A stretch of 64,000 nt of DNA from NCBI GenBank assembly GCA_946965045.2, contig OX337239.1, positions 1,612,001 to 1,676,000 of the forward strand, in the 5' to 3' direction. The first letter of the stretch is position 1; each line of letters opens with the position of its first letter. Below, one piece after another: positions 10,775 through 20,962 of this stretch. This DNA is from Epithemia pelagica (Eukaryota > Bacillariophyta > Bacillariophyceae > Surirellales > Surirellaceae). The notes under the pieces are model-generated. The model had not been told where the DNA came from and ran no database searches. It saw only the letters and a program-made list of their open reading frames with translations. Made by a program: the position numbers and the translations under genes.

Positions 10775-12157
10775 CTATCCAAACAAAATCATTCCGACAC
10801 TGAGGTTTCGTTGAACATTTCGTTTGGAGGGTTCCAAACAAGCTTGCTCTCCAAAACAAGCCATGCCCAAAATGGGCACGGTTCCGACCTTGGACGACAA
10901 TTCGTTGTTGGTCAAGCCGGTATTCAAATTGTCTCCCACGGCAATGGCCATGCCACCACAATAAATGAGCATGCCCGCCTTGGGAGATGACGACGACGAC
11001 AATTGGGTTTGAGCCGTGTCGTAGGCGGCCGTCAAGGCCGTGGCATAGCCAGTTTCGGGTCCATTGCCACTGTCCATGACAGTCAAGGTGGACCCTTGTG
11101 GAATGGGCGCAAAAAAGTCCACGTAGGTACGGTCGCCCTCCGCTGGTTGCAAGCCACTAAAGGCGGCACAATGCGCCGTAATCGCTTCGGCCTGATTGGG
11201 ACCTTGGACGGCAATGGGTTTTTTTGCCGTTTGGGGCAAGACCAAACCCCCCGATTCATATTGTTCTTGCACGGCCTCGCCCAACCAGTCTCGGACCCAG
11301 TCCACCGCCGGTGCGTTGTTGATTTCATAGACACGTCGTTGTCCGTCCGTTTTCGTGGCAATACAGGTTTGACTAGTGGGTGTATAGGGTCCCATCATGG
11401 AGGCGCCAAAGGCTACGTTGGATCCAATGGCCACTAGGGCAATGCCCGTACTCGACACGGTTTCGGCGGACCACACATTCCAGGCACCCGACAAGTCATT
11501 GTCGGCCGCTGTGCCACCAAACACGGGAATGCCGGGAAAGGCTGCTTCCAAAGCTTGCAAGGTTCCTTCTTCGGCACCAGGTGTGGTGCTCATAAAAATG
11601 GCTTGTGGCGGTTCCGTCGTCGTGGCAAGTTTGGCGTGAAGGTCGGCCGCCGCCTCGACGGCATTGCCTTGCGCGTTGAACACGGATACAAAATCGTTGA
11701 CATTGTTCGTAGACAAGAGCAAACACGCCACGGCCGCGGGCAAGGCACCCGTTCCTGGTTTCAAAATAGCACCACTGGATGTCAAGCCATGTATCAATGT
11801 AGAAGGAGGCAAGGCTTGAGCGAGGGCTTGTCGAACTTGCGTAATATCTCGATGCACCGTGGCCGAACAAAAGGCCATAATGGGTGGACTACTACTGGTT
11901 TCGCCCAAACCCTCCAGGGCTTGAGAGACTGCTTCTTGGACGGCGGTCGGAGTATCCGAAGCAGTACTACTGCCGTATCCAACGCTTTGAATCGCCATGA
12001 GGAGTTGTGATGAGGAGGACGTGGACGACGAAAAAGAAGAGGACGGTTTGGGGAGGAAGGTGGTGGAACCCAGAAATAATGAGCCTAGCGAAAAGGCACC
12101 AACCCCAGCCCCAGGACTCGACAGCAAACAAGGGACAAACCACAAGAGCGGAATCAT
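10775..12157 (-). CDS. FIST-domain protein with plastid-type presequence
   Basis: A 460-residue protein starting at ATG 12157. After the leader, residues about 75-280 match a FIST N domain (AFCSATVHRDITQVRQALAQ, then FGGTAADNDLSG). The C-terminal part matches FIST C, with AGMLIYCGGMAIAVGDNLN and VPILGMACFGEQ near the end. FIST domains are proposed small-ligand sensors and occur alone or joined to F-box or signalling modules; no such partner is present here. The N-terminus MIPLLWFVPCLL...GVGAFSL is a signal peptide followed by A^F, the diatom plastid import motif, then a Ser-rich stretch poor in acidic residues. A plastid location is therefore inferred. It is a single exon. The ligand and role are unknown. 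Confidence 0.85.
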   Translation of the reverse strand: MIPLLWFVPCLLSSPGAGVGAFSLGSLFLGSTTFLPKPSSSFSSSTSSSSQLLMAIQSVGYGSSTASDTPTAVQEAVSQALEGLGETSSSPPIMAFCSATVHRDITQVRQALAQALPPSTLIHGLTSSGAILKPGTGALPAAVACLLLSTNNVNDFVSVFNAQGNAVEAAADLHAKLATTTEPPQAIFMSTTPGAEEGTLQALEAAFPGIPVFGGTAADNDLSGAWNVWSAETVSSTGIALVAIGSNVAFGASMMGPYTPTSQTCIATKTDGQRRVYEINNAPAVDWVRDWLGEAVQEQYESGGLVLPQTAKKPIAVQGPNQAEAITAHCAAFSGLQPAEGDRTYVDFFAPIPQGSTLTVMDSGNGPETGYATALTAAYDTAQTQLSSSSSPKAGMLIYCGGMAIAVGDNLNTGLTNNELSSKVGTVPILGMACFGEQACLEPSKRNVQRNLSVGMILFG

Positions 12158-13017
12158 TTTTCAATGTATGAGAATGTAGGATGTGTTTCGACAACGACGA
12201 CTGTTGTTTGCCGGGTATCATGCTCGGTTTGGCGGAAGTACCCAAAGATCGCGCGCAAGATAAGGAACTATCAAGCGGGGCAATTGGATGACGAAACTCA
12301 ATCGTAAAGTGTAGCATTTCTCCGTCCGATATCATCGCTGTAAACCTGTGCAGCCGATCGGAATTTCTGCAAGCGCGACCAAAAGATCCTCCAAGATACC
12401 TTTTTCCTCGCTCTTGCTTTCGTCATCGACATGTCATAGACTCTCTACTCTACACAGAGTCGAATCAATCGATTGTGTAGTCGCGATGTCGTCTCACTCT
12501 CACCAATCTAGGATTCACGACAACCCGGAAACTGGATGATATTGGCGTGGAGGTTCCGTATGGTGCCACATTCTTGTTGTCCCTTCTTGTTGTTGGTTTG
12601 TTCTGGGAGTTGTGTGGTGACGGGTGACGGTTGCTCACGATTCCCTTCTTGCAGTAGAGAGAGAGGGTATGGAGTTGTGTGTTTGTCTGTTTGTGGGAAA
12701 AGAACATGGATGGAACTATGATTGGCAGACACTTTGGTCACCTTCTGTTGCCCCAATTCCATGCCGACGCTCGTAAACGCCTTACAGAGGGTGAAAACTA
12801 AATGTGAATATATCTTTTGAGAGGAGAACCACAGTCAGTAAAAGGGACTTATTCGTTGGAGCATTATCCAAAACACACACTGGCTTCATGGAATCCCTCA
12901 CATTTTGGCATCCATTCAGCGACATGTGTCGTGTCTGTAGACAAGGCATTCTACTCTAGGTAGGCCATTGTCTTGCGCGTCGAAGTCATCCACGAATATT
13001 CATGACAGAGAATCTTT
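12158..13017. other. Intergenic region
   Basis: No gene is supported. Several short frames on both strands overlap each other without protein-like composition. It contains the promoter side of the FIST gene and the 3' flank of the UDP-sugar pyrophosphorylase gene. Confidence 0.35.
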
Positions 13018-15399
13018 CTAGGGTTCCACCTTGCGAACTTGCCCGTCCGATTCAATCACAAAGTGTCCTGGTTCATAGAGCAAATATTCGGCAGTTTCAT
13101 GTTTCGTCATGGTGTATCCACGAATTTGGACCGCTTCGGGGAGGGAGGCCGCATCGTCTGGCGGCAAGTCGGTCAATTCCCATCCCTTGTTTTGAATTCT
13201 CAAATTCTGTACCGTTACATGCGTCTCTTCCCCGGCACGAATGACCAAGGCTCCATCCAGGGCCAGGCCATCAATTTTCAAATGGTGTCCATCCAACACC
13301 AAGGAGGATCGTCTCGTGATGGTGAGTTCCGAGTCTTGGACAATCTTGTCCTTCAATTCCTCTTGACTAATGGAAAACGCCGGGCACAAAATGACGCGAG
13401 GGCCCTTGGTGACGGGAATACCAGCCATCAGGACCGTGTCACTGGTAGTATCGTCCGTTGCACTGTCGACAATGGAAAAGCCGGCCCATTCCAGTTTCTT
13501 TTGATTTTGAATGTACTTGTCACTTTCGGCCGAAGACAAGGTTCCGGGTGCACTACCTCCCTTGGCAATGGTGCCTTGTCCGGCTTCCAACGAGTTTTTG
13601 GCCGGAGAAAAGGTAAACCACCGATCAAACATGCAAAAGCCAATTTGAGGACTCTCCAGTTCCTTTTGATAGAGTTTGGGAATGTCTTGCATCATACATT
13701 CCAGTCGCGTTGGCTTTTTGAATTCCGTCCGGGCTTGTTCGTCCTTGTATTTGGGATTGACAAATTCCAAAACGACACCCTGATCTTCTCCCCGCAACGT
13801 TTTGGCATATTCCGGTATCCGAAAGACCAAATTGTTGGCATTGCCCGGAAAGGGAGAATATCCAGTTGCTTCATCGGGAATATCACCCGTGCCCTGTGAT
13901 TTGAGCAGAGGGTCCAGTTGATTGTATTCGACATTGATTACCATGGACTTGCTTGGATCCGTCTTGTGTCTAGATTGTCAACGGGTGCAAGATAAAACAT
14001 GTTAGCCTCTCTCTTTTGGTCACAAACAAAGCATTCGGTCGTCACCAGTGCACTTACTCCAATTTGGCAATGGCCCCGGCAGCTTCTCCCGCCAAACGGG
14101 GAATACAGATACTATTCATGTGGAATCCTCGGGCGACACTGACACCCAAGGCCGGAACCACAGAGTTGATGACCAGGGCATTGGTATCTTGCAAAAAGAC
14201 GACATGTTCAATGCCCTGAGCTTCCCATTGATCCACCAGACCATCCCGGTAAAGTAGGTGGTGAACATCGCCATGTCCATGAGGTTTGGTTTGGACTTGC
14301 CATCGATTGTCATCGTCCAAGGCCAAACCTGCTTGTCCATCCTTGAGGGCAGCCACCTTGTCTTGCGTGACAATGGTCAACATGTCACTGTCCATACCAA
14401 AATTGTCATTGTCCTTGAGCAATTGTCGTGTCAATGGATCCGTGTCTCCCGAAGTCATGATGACCAAGGGAATCCGAATATCCTTGTTGCCAGTTTTCAA
14501 ACGAGCCATGTATTGCATCGCTTGAATGTACTTGACATAGAGACCGAGATAAGAAATATCGGTGCACAGGTTGGTTTCCAAGGATAGTTTAATTCCTGAA
14601 TATCCCAACCGTTCTCCCAATCCACCGGCCACCAACACAAAGACCACGCCTTGTCCAATGGCCTTGAATCCCATTTGTTCTGCCTCACCAAAGGGCATGG
14701 TCGAGGCCGATTCCTCGTCAAAAAAGGAGAGGGATTCTCCTTCGGGAATCTTGGCTTCATAGTCGGCAAAGGGATTGGTACCCAAATTGGATTCTTTCAA
14801 TAATTGCTGTGCCTTGGTCAAATAAGCCGTCAAACCACCAGGATAACTCTCGTCCAAATCGGCCAACTAATAAAATATACAACAACAACAAGAGAGTTCA
14901 ACGAAACACGCAACAGATTTCCAGTGCAACCATACATCATTCAGTCCGAATGGATTGAGAGTTTCTTCCTGCCATGAAGTGCAGACTCAGGTTCAGTTCG
15001 TTTTCTCTTACGCACCTGTTCGGCCAATTGTTTCTTGCCGTCGTCGTCCACTCCCGGTTCGGGCCAATTGCCATAGACATGTGCTTGTGCGGCGTCGCCA
15101 TTTTGTTGGTCCAAGGCAATAAGAGTTTGAATGGCATCTTGTCCACGTTTCGACAAGAGCGTCCAATTTTCCGTCTCCATAGGGGACACGACCGTCGCCT
15201 CGACCGAAGCCGCCAAGGACGACGACGACGACGACACGGAGTCGGGTCCACCACCACCTCCCCGAGTTGCAAAGGCGGGACGTTGGTTCCAACGGTGTAC
15301 AGCTTGCGGCGAGGATCCAGTAGATACAGGGGCAAACGACGAGGCCGAAGACACTGTTGAAAGCCATAACAGACTGGCGGTGGCGACTCCAAATCTCAT
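13018..15399 (-). CDS. USP: UDP-sugar pyrophosphorylase, three exons, plastid-type presequence
   Basis: USP makes UDP-sugars from UTP and sugar-1-phosphates. Exons are 15399-15016, 14866-14058 and 13969-13018, giving 714 residues. The introns are 149 and 88 bp, with GTGCGT..TAG and GTAAGT..TAG ends. Joining exons 2 and 3 gives AKLEHKTDPSKSMVINVEY, which follows the plant USP pattern closely. The nucleotide-binding loop AGGLGERLGYSGIKLSL is in exon 2. Other family blocks are PLVIMTSGDTDPLT, KPHGHGDVHHLLY, QDTNALV and YNQLDPLL. The N-terminus MRFGVATASLLWLS...SASSFAP is a signal peptide followed by a classic diatom ASAFAP-like motif. Plastid import is therefore likely, whereas the plant enzyme is described as cytosolic. 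About 100 residues longer than plant USP, mostly from the leader and a Ser-rich linker. Confidence 0.9.
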
Positions 15400-15876
15400 A
15401 ATGACGATGGTGGCTGTATTTTTGTTTCTTGTGTCTTTTTGGAAATTCTGTTTGATCCGTCGTTGTGGTTGAGATATTCGTATGACTTGCTTTCTTGGAG
15501 ACAAACTTGTAGAAAAGCTTCTCTCGGAACGGAGCAGCAAACAATGCGTTCTGGTTCCACACACACACGCGAACGAAAAAGTGATGGGGGCTCGAATGAA
15601 AACAAAAGAGAAGTGCGTACCGTTGCAGTCGGTATCCTTGAGATGATATAGTGAGAAAGCGAACAGAGAGCGGTCAGCCATAAACCACGTAATCGATGTG
15701 GGGTGTGATGACAAAAAAGATTCTTCGCCACGAATCGAATCTCAATTTAGGTGCGCGACCCATTGGCGAAATGGGACATCTTTTCGGTCGCTCTTTAAAG
15801 AAGCGCGCCGGTGCGCCCGCTTCCCATTTTCTCTACGGGCGCACAGAGACACTTCTTTGGGAGCAACTCATTCACC
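15400..15876. other. Divergent promoter region
   Basis: It separates the start codons of the UDP-sugar pyrophosphorylase (minus) and the three-span membrane protein (plus). Frames here are open on the minus strand upstream of the USP start but carry no recognised protein. No clear TATA box was seen. Confidence 0.4.
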
Positions 15877-16692
15877 ATGATGACAGGATCGGCCGGAGCC
15901 AACCAAGGCCTTGTTGAAGACAGAAATGACGCAAACGCTTTGACAACACCTCTTTTGGAAGCAGAGGTGAATGATTCCATTACAGCCTCCAATTCCGCCG
16001 CACAAACACAAACGGACAAGGAGAATCCACAAACAAGCCTAGACACGGAAGCTCCAACCACTACAGCTTTGGAAGAAGCAACGCCCAATCAGACGATACT
16101 ACAACCGGACGAGGAGGCACGAGATACCTTGTCATTGGAAAGCAACGACCCGAACCAAGTAACTCGAAATAATCCAGAGAATGGCCACACTACTAGCGTG
16201 GCGGACCACGAGTTGGAACGAGACACGGCCACTTGTTTTCTCTGTGCTCGTTTCACTCTGGGTCTCTTGTATTGGGCCATTAGTGCCTATATGGTGTTTT
16301 TGTTGGTGGTGGGACAAGGATTGGACAACTCCTTTGGGACGGGTCGAGGTTTGTGTCATGCTCCCAGTTTGTGCTTGTTTGTCCTGTCCTGGGCGGCCAT
16401 GGCGGCCTATCTGGGAGTGGAAGGCACATTGGTCTTTTGTTTTGGTGGAACCAATCAACAATTGGGATATCGACAACGTCGGTCCATTCTCAAAGCGTTA
16501 CGACCCACCCTGCCCTTGGCCATTTTCATTGTGTATTTGCTCGTGGCCTACCTGTACCTGGACATTCGCAATCACATTGTCTATGACGGCAAGAAGGGCG
16601 ACGACAAGAATGATGATGATGCCATGCCGCCTGCGAACGAATGGGACGACGATGACAGTTATTCCACATGGGCCATGGCACGTACTACGTAG
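15877..16692 (+). CDS. Three-span membrane protein of unknown function
   Basis: A 271-residue protein starting at the ATG-ATG pair at 15877/15880, in the context TCACCATGATG; the frame is open upstream but has no earlier ATG with protein character. Residues 1-120 are polar, rich in Thr, Asn and acidic residues, and probably disordered. Three hydrophobic segments follow at about 126-148 (LGLLYWAISAYMVFLLVVG), 164-190 and 213-232. The tail is acidic (KKGDDKNDDDA). I do not recognise the family. The long polar N-terminus with clustered C-terminal spans fits a cytosolic-tail organellar or plasma membrane protein, but location cannot be told. Confidence 0.65.
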   Translation: MMTGSAGANQGLVEDRNDANALTTPLLEAEVNDSITASNSAAQTQTDKENPQTSLDTEAPTTTALEEATPNQTILQPDEEARDTLSLESNDPNQVTRNNPENGHTTSVADHELERDTATCFLCARFTLGLLYWAISAYMVFLLVVGQGLDNSFGTGRGLCHAPSLCLFVLSWAAMAAYLGVEGTLVFCFGGTNQQLGYRQRRSILKALRPTLPLAIFIVYLLVAYLYLDIRNHIVYDGKKGDDKNDDDAMPPANEWDDDDSYSTWAMARTT

Positions 16693-17011
16693 TACCCGTA
16701 CGTAGGTTTGCAGAAATGTATGTGTCATTACACCTCAAACAACAATGTACTACTACTCTGCATGACTACCTACATGAATGCACCATTGCTTTTCTAAAAG
16801 TCGTTGCCTATGACGACAACGATTCTCCAAGAGTCGCTGCAGCTCGGTACTACGGAAGGATCTTGTTTTGGTGAACGGTGGCGAGAAGGCAAACGACGAT
16901 GATCGAATCTACTCCGGTACTAGTACCTCTCTCTATATATAGACAAAGACCTTTTGGGAATGCACATTCTTTCTCTCGAGACTGTTTTGCTGCGTTGTGG
17001 ATGGTCACGCA
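16693..17011. other. Upstream region of the importin-alpha relic
   Basis: It holds the 3' flank of the membrane protein gene and the probable old promoter of the importin-alpha copy, with a TATA-like octamer at 16934-16941. Confidence 0.4.
16934..16941 (+). promoter_or_regulatory. TATA-like element upstream of the importin-alpha relic
   Basis: TATATATA lies 71 bp upstream of the ATG at 17012, which opens a short importin-like N-terminus (MADPDSS). The spacing suits a TATA box with a short leader. This is position-based inference. Confidence 0.4.
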
Positions 17012-18320
17012 ATGGCTGATCCAGATTCCTCGAAAACGGAACTCGCGTCGTGGCCGGCCACGGGATGGTGATAATGCTTCATTGCGTAATAACGAGTCAC
17101 AGTGACTTGATCTTCAATACTGTCCGAGACATACGAAACCTGACTTGTATCCCGCATAAGCCTCCTATGGAGAAGATCTGTTCTTTGGGAGTTGTTCCGT
17201 ATTTGCATCGTGTCCTACAACAACTGGATGATTATCTACAACTGCAGTTCGAGTCAACATGGGCCCTGACAAATATGACATCGTCTACCTCGAACACAGT
17301 GGTTTGCTCTGTGGCAGAGTTCCCTGGAATGGTACATGAGCTAGGGCGACTGGTTGTGTTCGGTAAAACGGCCGATTTACGCTTTCAGTCGGCGTGGTGC
17401 ATTGGCAACATCGCGGCCGAATCTTCCAAATACAGAGATGGGCTTCTCAAAATGGATTCCGTAAGAAATGGATTTGTTCACAACATTATCAGCCCCGAGA
17501 CGAAAACACTCCTTGGACACTTTGTATGGGCTCTTAGTAACATTCTTAGAGACAGTTCCCATCGCGATATCATGGAAACAGAGTGTTTCGTACGCCCGCT
17601 GGTGAGGTTCCTCGAAGAATCTTCAAGAGACGATGTGCAGCTGAGGTTGGACGTTTGCTACTGTCTTCAATATCTTGCGGAAGGCAATGTAGAAGATGGA
17701 AGTCGCCCACAAGTCCTGATTGACTTCAAGGTGCTCCCTACCTTGAAGAAAGTCCTTGAAGAAGAAGTGACTTCAAAATGCCCGACCCCCAAGCTTCTTG
17801 TACGTCTTACTCGATACTTCGGAATGATTGCCTCCGGAAACGCAATGCAAACAGACTTGTTATTATCCACGGGGATTCTTGACTTCATCGTTCCATTGGT
17901 ACACGTCAAGAACAAGGCAGTTGTAAAGGAGACAATGTGGCCACTCTCCAACATTGCCGGAGGGACGAAAGACCAGGCGGAAGCTCTGGCGAAACGGGGC
18001 CGCATTTTGAGGGAGGTCGTGAAGGCCTCCCACTCCGACAATTGGGCCACACGGAAAGAGGGTTTGTGGACCCTTTGTAATCTCCTTTCGAATAATTCTC
18101 CAACACAAACGATAGCTGTTGTAAGCGCGGGGGCGATTTTGCCGTTTTGCGCGAGTCTCCAATTATCAGAATCCGATCTGTTGATATCGATCTTGGACAG
18201 CCTATATAGGATGCTGGTCATGATGCTAACCAACCGAATAACAACATGCCGACTGTAATCGAGGAAGAAGGGGCACTCGATACTATCGAAGCACTGATCA
18301 TTTCGGAAGAAGATCCCAAC
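17012..18320 (+). pseudogene. Decayed importin-alpha (karyopherin-alpha) copy
   Basis: A 400-codon frame (to 18258) carries armadillo repeats with importin-alpha hallmarks: GVVPYLHRVLQ, FESTWALTNMTSS, QSAWCIGNIAAE, HFVWALSNILRD, VKETMWPLSNIAGG and ATRKEGLWTLCNLLSN. These Trp/Asn arrays bind nuclear localisation signals in the family. The gene is broken at both ends. The N-terminus is spread over three frames: MADPDSSKTELAS, then an Arg-rich importin-beta-binding-like piece RRGRPRDGDN, then SDLIFNTVRDIRNLT. The linker before the first repeat is shortened. Near 18208 a further shift separates ILDSLYRM from DAGHDANQP...EEEGALDTIEAL. Intact importin-alpha proteins have about 500-550 residues. The central repeats remain clean, so the loss of function seems recent. 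Confidence 0.75.
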
Positions 18321-18872
18321 GCTGGTCCCAAACTTTTTCGGGCTTTCGCCCTCTGCAAAGAATTTGTTTCCTGCGGACGGTTCAGTCATTGGACGGGTTG
18401 GAAACTCAAAGGGCGTCTGCTCAATGTCGGGCGGTGTTGTGTCTCCAACTGTTTCGGTCGGCTGCGATGACGGCAATGCCAACGAACACGCCCATGGAAT
18501 TTGCGGTGATAGAATCAACTCGCAACAATCAACGACGGAAATTTTGTTTGTGGAGTAGTCGTCATACATTGGTGGTGTCGCTGCAAGCGCAGTTCTGAAG
18601 TGTGTGACAACAGAAGCAGGTGAGAACTCCAAGTCCTCATGCAGAATGTTGACCAATTGTGTTGGATTCTGGGGGTCTGGTAGGTAGAACTCGGAATCCA
18701 TTCCGTGAAACTCCCGAACCGTTGCTTGGAAGTTTGTATCTGCGGGCCTTCCTCCAGTCCAAGGGTGAATGCCCGTCAATCCACCAAGCCGCGGTCTTGT
18801 CGGTGCAACGCTTACTCGCGGTGTAGGCGGTGGTGGTGGCCACGGAGGCGGCCTCAATGGAGCTGTAGCCAT
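18290..18872 (-). CDS. Possible hypothetical protein fragment, antisense to the importin relic end
   Basis: A minus-strand frame starts with ATG at 18872. Its first 190 or so residues look protein-like: a Pro-rich start (RPPPWPPPPPTPR), then LTGIHPWTGG, FHGMDSEFYLPDP and ILHEDLEFSP. The frame stays open into the antisense of the importin relic (to 17667), but that part is a shadow. I do not recognise a family; it could be a remnant of a mobile element or of a gene truncated by the rearrangement that moved the importin copy here. Confidence 0.3.
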
Positions 18873-19756
18873 GGTCGATTCCAGTCTTCCAGTTTCCTCG
18901 TTTCAAACTTGGTTTGATCCCGTTCTTGTCGTCGTTGTATCAGCAATGCTCTTACAACTCGCTACTTGGGCTCACAACCTGCCGTGATCTGGACGGTACA
19001 GATGCAATGGATGTCGTACGCAACAGAGACGATACTCTGATATGGTCAACAAGCGGCAAGGAAGATGTTGGAAGACATGCAATACACAACAATCGAAATT
19101 ATGATTCGGGAAGAGAGGAGAGATTATTTTATCTACCTTATTAGTGGCTCGACTCGCTCGCACTCCAAGGCTGTCCAATGCTACCCGAGCTACCTCACTT
19201 CCGTTGACTGGTATTGTCCTCAAGGCCCTTCACAAGTTTGACATCACTGAACACTGAACCGGATCGTCGGCCACCACTGCCAACGTGGGCCAAGCACTGA
19301 GTTTCGTTTCCTTGACACATTGTACCAAGCTCCAATTGTTGCATCTCAATGCCAGTTCGTGGCGAGACAAATCTGCACACATTGCATCTCAGTGACCGTC
19401 GCACTATACGGACAAGGGATTTCAAGCCTTTTGTCCGGGACTCCTCGAGAAGAAGATGATAATGATGAGGTCCAACAAAACCACAGACATGCCTTCTGTG
19501 GACAGAACTCCTCACCAGACCCTGAACAGGAACCGACCGACTCGACTACTACAAGGCTGCTGTGCCAGATATTTGTCCTGGCTTTGAGGCTAGCTCACCT
19601 ACAAACCATAGCTTAACTTTCCTCACCATTTCGAACCGCGAGATAGTATCCCTCAAGTAGAGAAAGCAAGACCCAAGCCATACCTTTCGCAAAGATCTAC
19701 TGGCTGAACGATCAAGCATCGTAAGTGCAATAAAACACCAGTTTTACTTTGAGCCT
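18873..19756. other. Intergenic region
   Basis: No gene is supported. A minus-strand frame at 19195-19515 (106 codons, Arg/Cys-rich) has no recognised domain and was not called. Confidence 0.3.
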
Positions 19757-20962
19757 TTAACTGTAAATGGACTCCGGGACTCGATATGCAGTTTTCTTGC
19801 TACGATGCTGCTCATCCGATGCTATCTTCGGGTTCGAAGCTATCTTCTCTCGGGCTCGGTAATAGATTGGAACCTTACCCATTTCCAACAAACGAGAAAA
19901 TAGCTGACTATTCTTGTCCACAAGTGAGAGGGTTTCACATGCCTCAGTCGTACCATTCCCACCAATCACAGCGATACCATTCGACATGGACACCATGCTA
20001 CAATAATGCCTCCACTCTTTCAAGTTGGGAAGCTCCCAACACATGTGTTTATCGGCATCTAGAACTTGCACAGAATTCGAATCTTCACCGGGGTTCGATC
20101 CTCCTGCAACGACAAGACAGGAACCCACTTGGACTACAGCATGTCCCACTCGAGGCGACTTCAGGCTAAGATGCTCGTGGATCGTCCAGGACTTGGACAA
20201 TGGGAGCACAGATTCAGCACTATTCGCTGTATCGTCCAACAACTGGTCAAATTCCATATGTTCGACTGAGCTCAGGGCATGCCGTCTATTGTTCCCACCA
20301 ACAGCATATATCCGTTGACTTATCACAGCCATTCCAAAATGCCTTCGAGGTTTTCCCAACGATGGTCCAGATGTGACAGTACATGAATTTCCACATGCCG
20401 TGTCGAGAATGTCAACCGATGATACCTCATCCAATTCATTGGTCCCACCTGCCACTACAATAAATCTGTCGTGTACAACAGCGGCGGCACATCCCTCTCG
20501 TTTTGTAGACAAACGACAGTTCAACATTGTCCATCCATTCGCGTTGATGGTGGAAGATGATGATGAATGCTGAAACAACTCCCAAACATGGATAAGTTCA
20601 ATCGAATCCAAGCCAGATGCGCGGTTGCGTCCACCAATGGCGTAAACAGCGCCATTGCATACCACCGAAACATGACCATTTCGGCTTTCTTGCATAGGGG
20701 GTCCTTGTTGCCACTTCGCACGATCACCACGTAATAGAATAACTGAATTTGTTATGGAGAAAGTTTCCTGCAAAACTCCTCCCATAATCACCACAGTCTC
20801 GTCGTGTTTCGAGACTGGATGATTCACAACAACCGACGTGTGCAGACCCCGATTCCCTCCCACAAGTGGAGGCCAAGTGGATGGCCTCCAAATAGGTTCT
20901 ACTTTGTCTTTGTCATGGCTAAACGCCAGTCGAGACAAGAGCGCTTGTTCTTGGATCTTCAT
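19757..20962 (-). CDS. Kelch-repeat beta-propeller protein
   Basis: A 401-residue protein. The first in-frame ATG is at 20962; upstream codons have no earlier ATG before a TAG. Kelch repeats run through most of the length, each with the paired-Gly and following hydrophobic pattern: VVIMGGVLQE, VYAIGGRNRASG, FIVVAGGTNELD, IYAVGGNNRRHA, LVVAGGSNPGED and IAVIGGNGTTEA. Six blades are readable, enough for a propeller. No BTB, F-box or other partner domain is present, and there is no signal peptide or membrane span. Such proteins usually act as protein-interaction scaffolds; the partner cannot be inferred. Confidence 0.85.
   Translation of the reverse strand: MKIQEQALLSRLAFSHDKDKVEPIWRPSTWPPLVGGNRGLHTSVVVNHPVSKHDETVVIMGGVLQETFSITNSVILLRGDRAKWQQGPPMQESRNGHVSVVCNGAVYAIGGRNRASGLDSIELIHVWELFQHSSSSSTINANGWTMLNCRLSTKREGCAAAVVHDRFIVVAGGTNELDEVSSVDILDTACGNSCTVTSGPSLGKPRRHFGMAVISQRIYAVGGNNRRHALSSVEHMEFDQLLDDTANSAESVLPLSKSWTIHEHLSLKSPRVGHAVVQVGSCLVVAGGSNPGEDSNSVQVLDADKHMCWELPNLKEWRHYCSMVSMSNGIAVIGGNGTTEACETLSLVDKNSQLFSRLLEMGKVPIYYRAREKIASNPKIASDEQHRSKKTAYRVPESIYS

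Noticed and set aside
13039-13899. Plus-strand frame of 286 codons
   Set aside because: It is antisense to exon 3 of the UDP-sugar pyrophosphorylase, which has strong family motifs and proper splice sites.
17667-18290. Antisense continuation of the 18872 minus-strand frame
   Set aside because: It lies over the armadillo repeats of the importin relic and has no protein logic of its own.
20080-20110. GGGGTTCGATCC, another T-arm look-alike
   Set aside because: It lies inside the Kelch coding sequence and lacks the rest of a tRNA fold.
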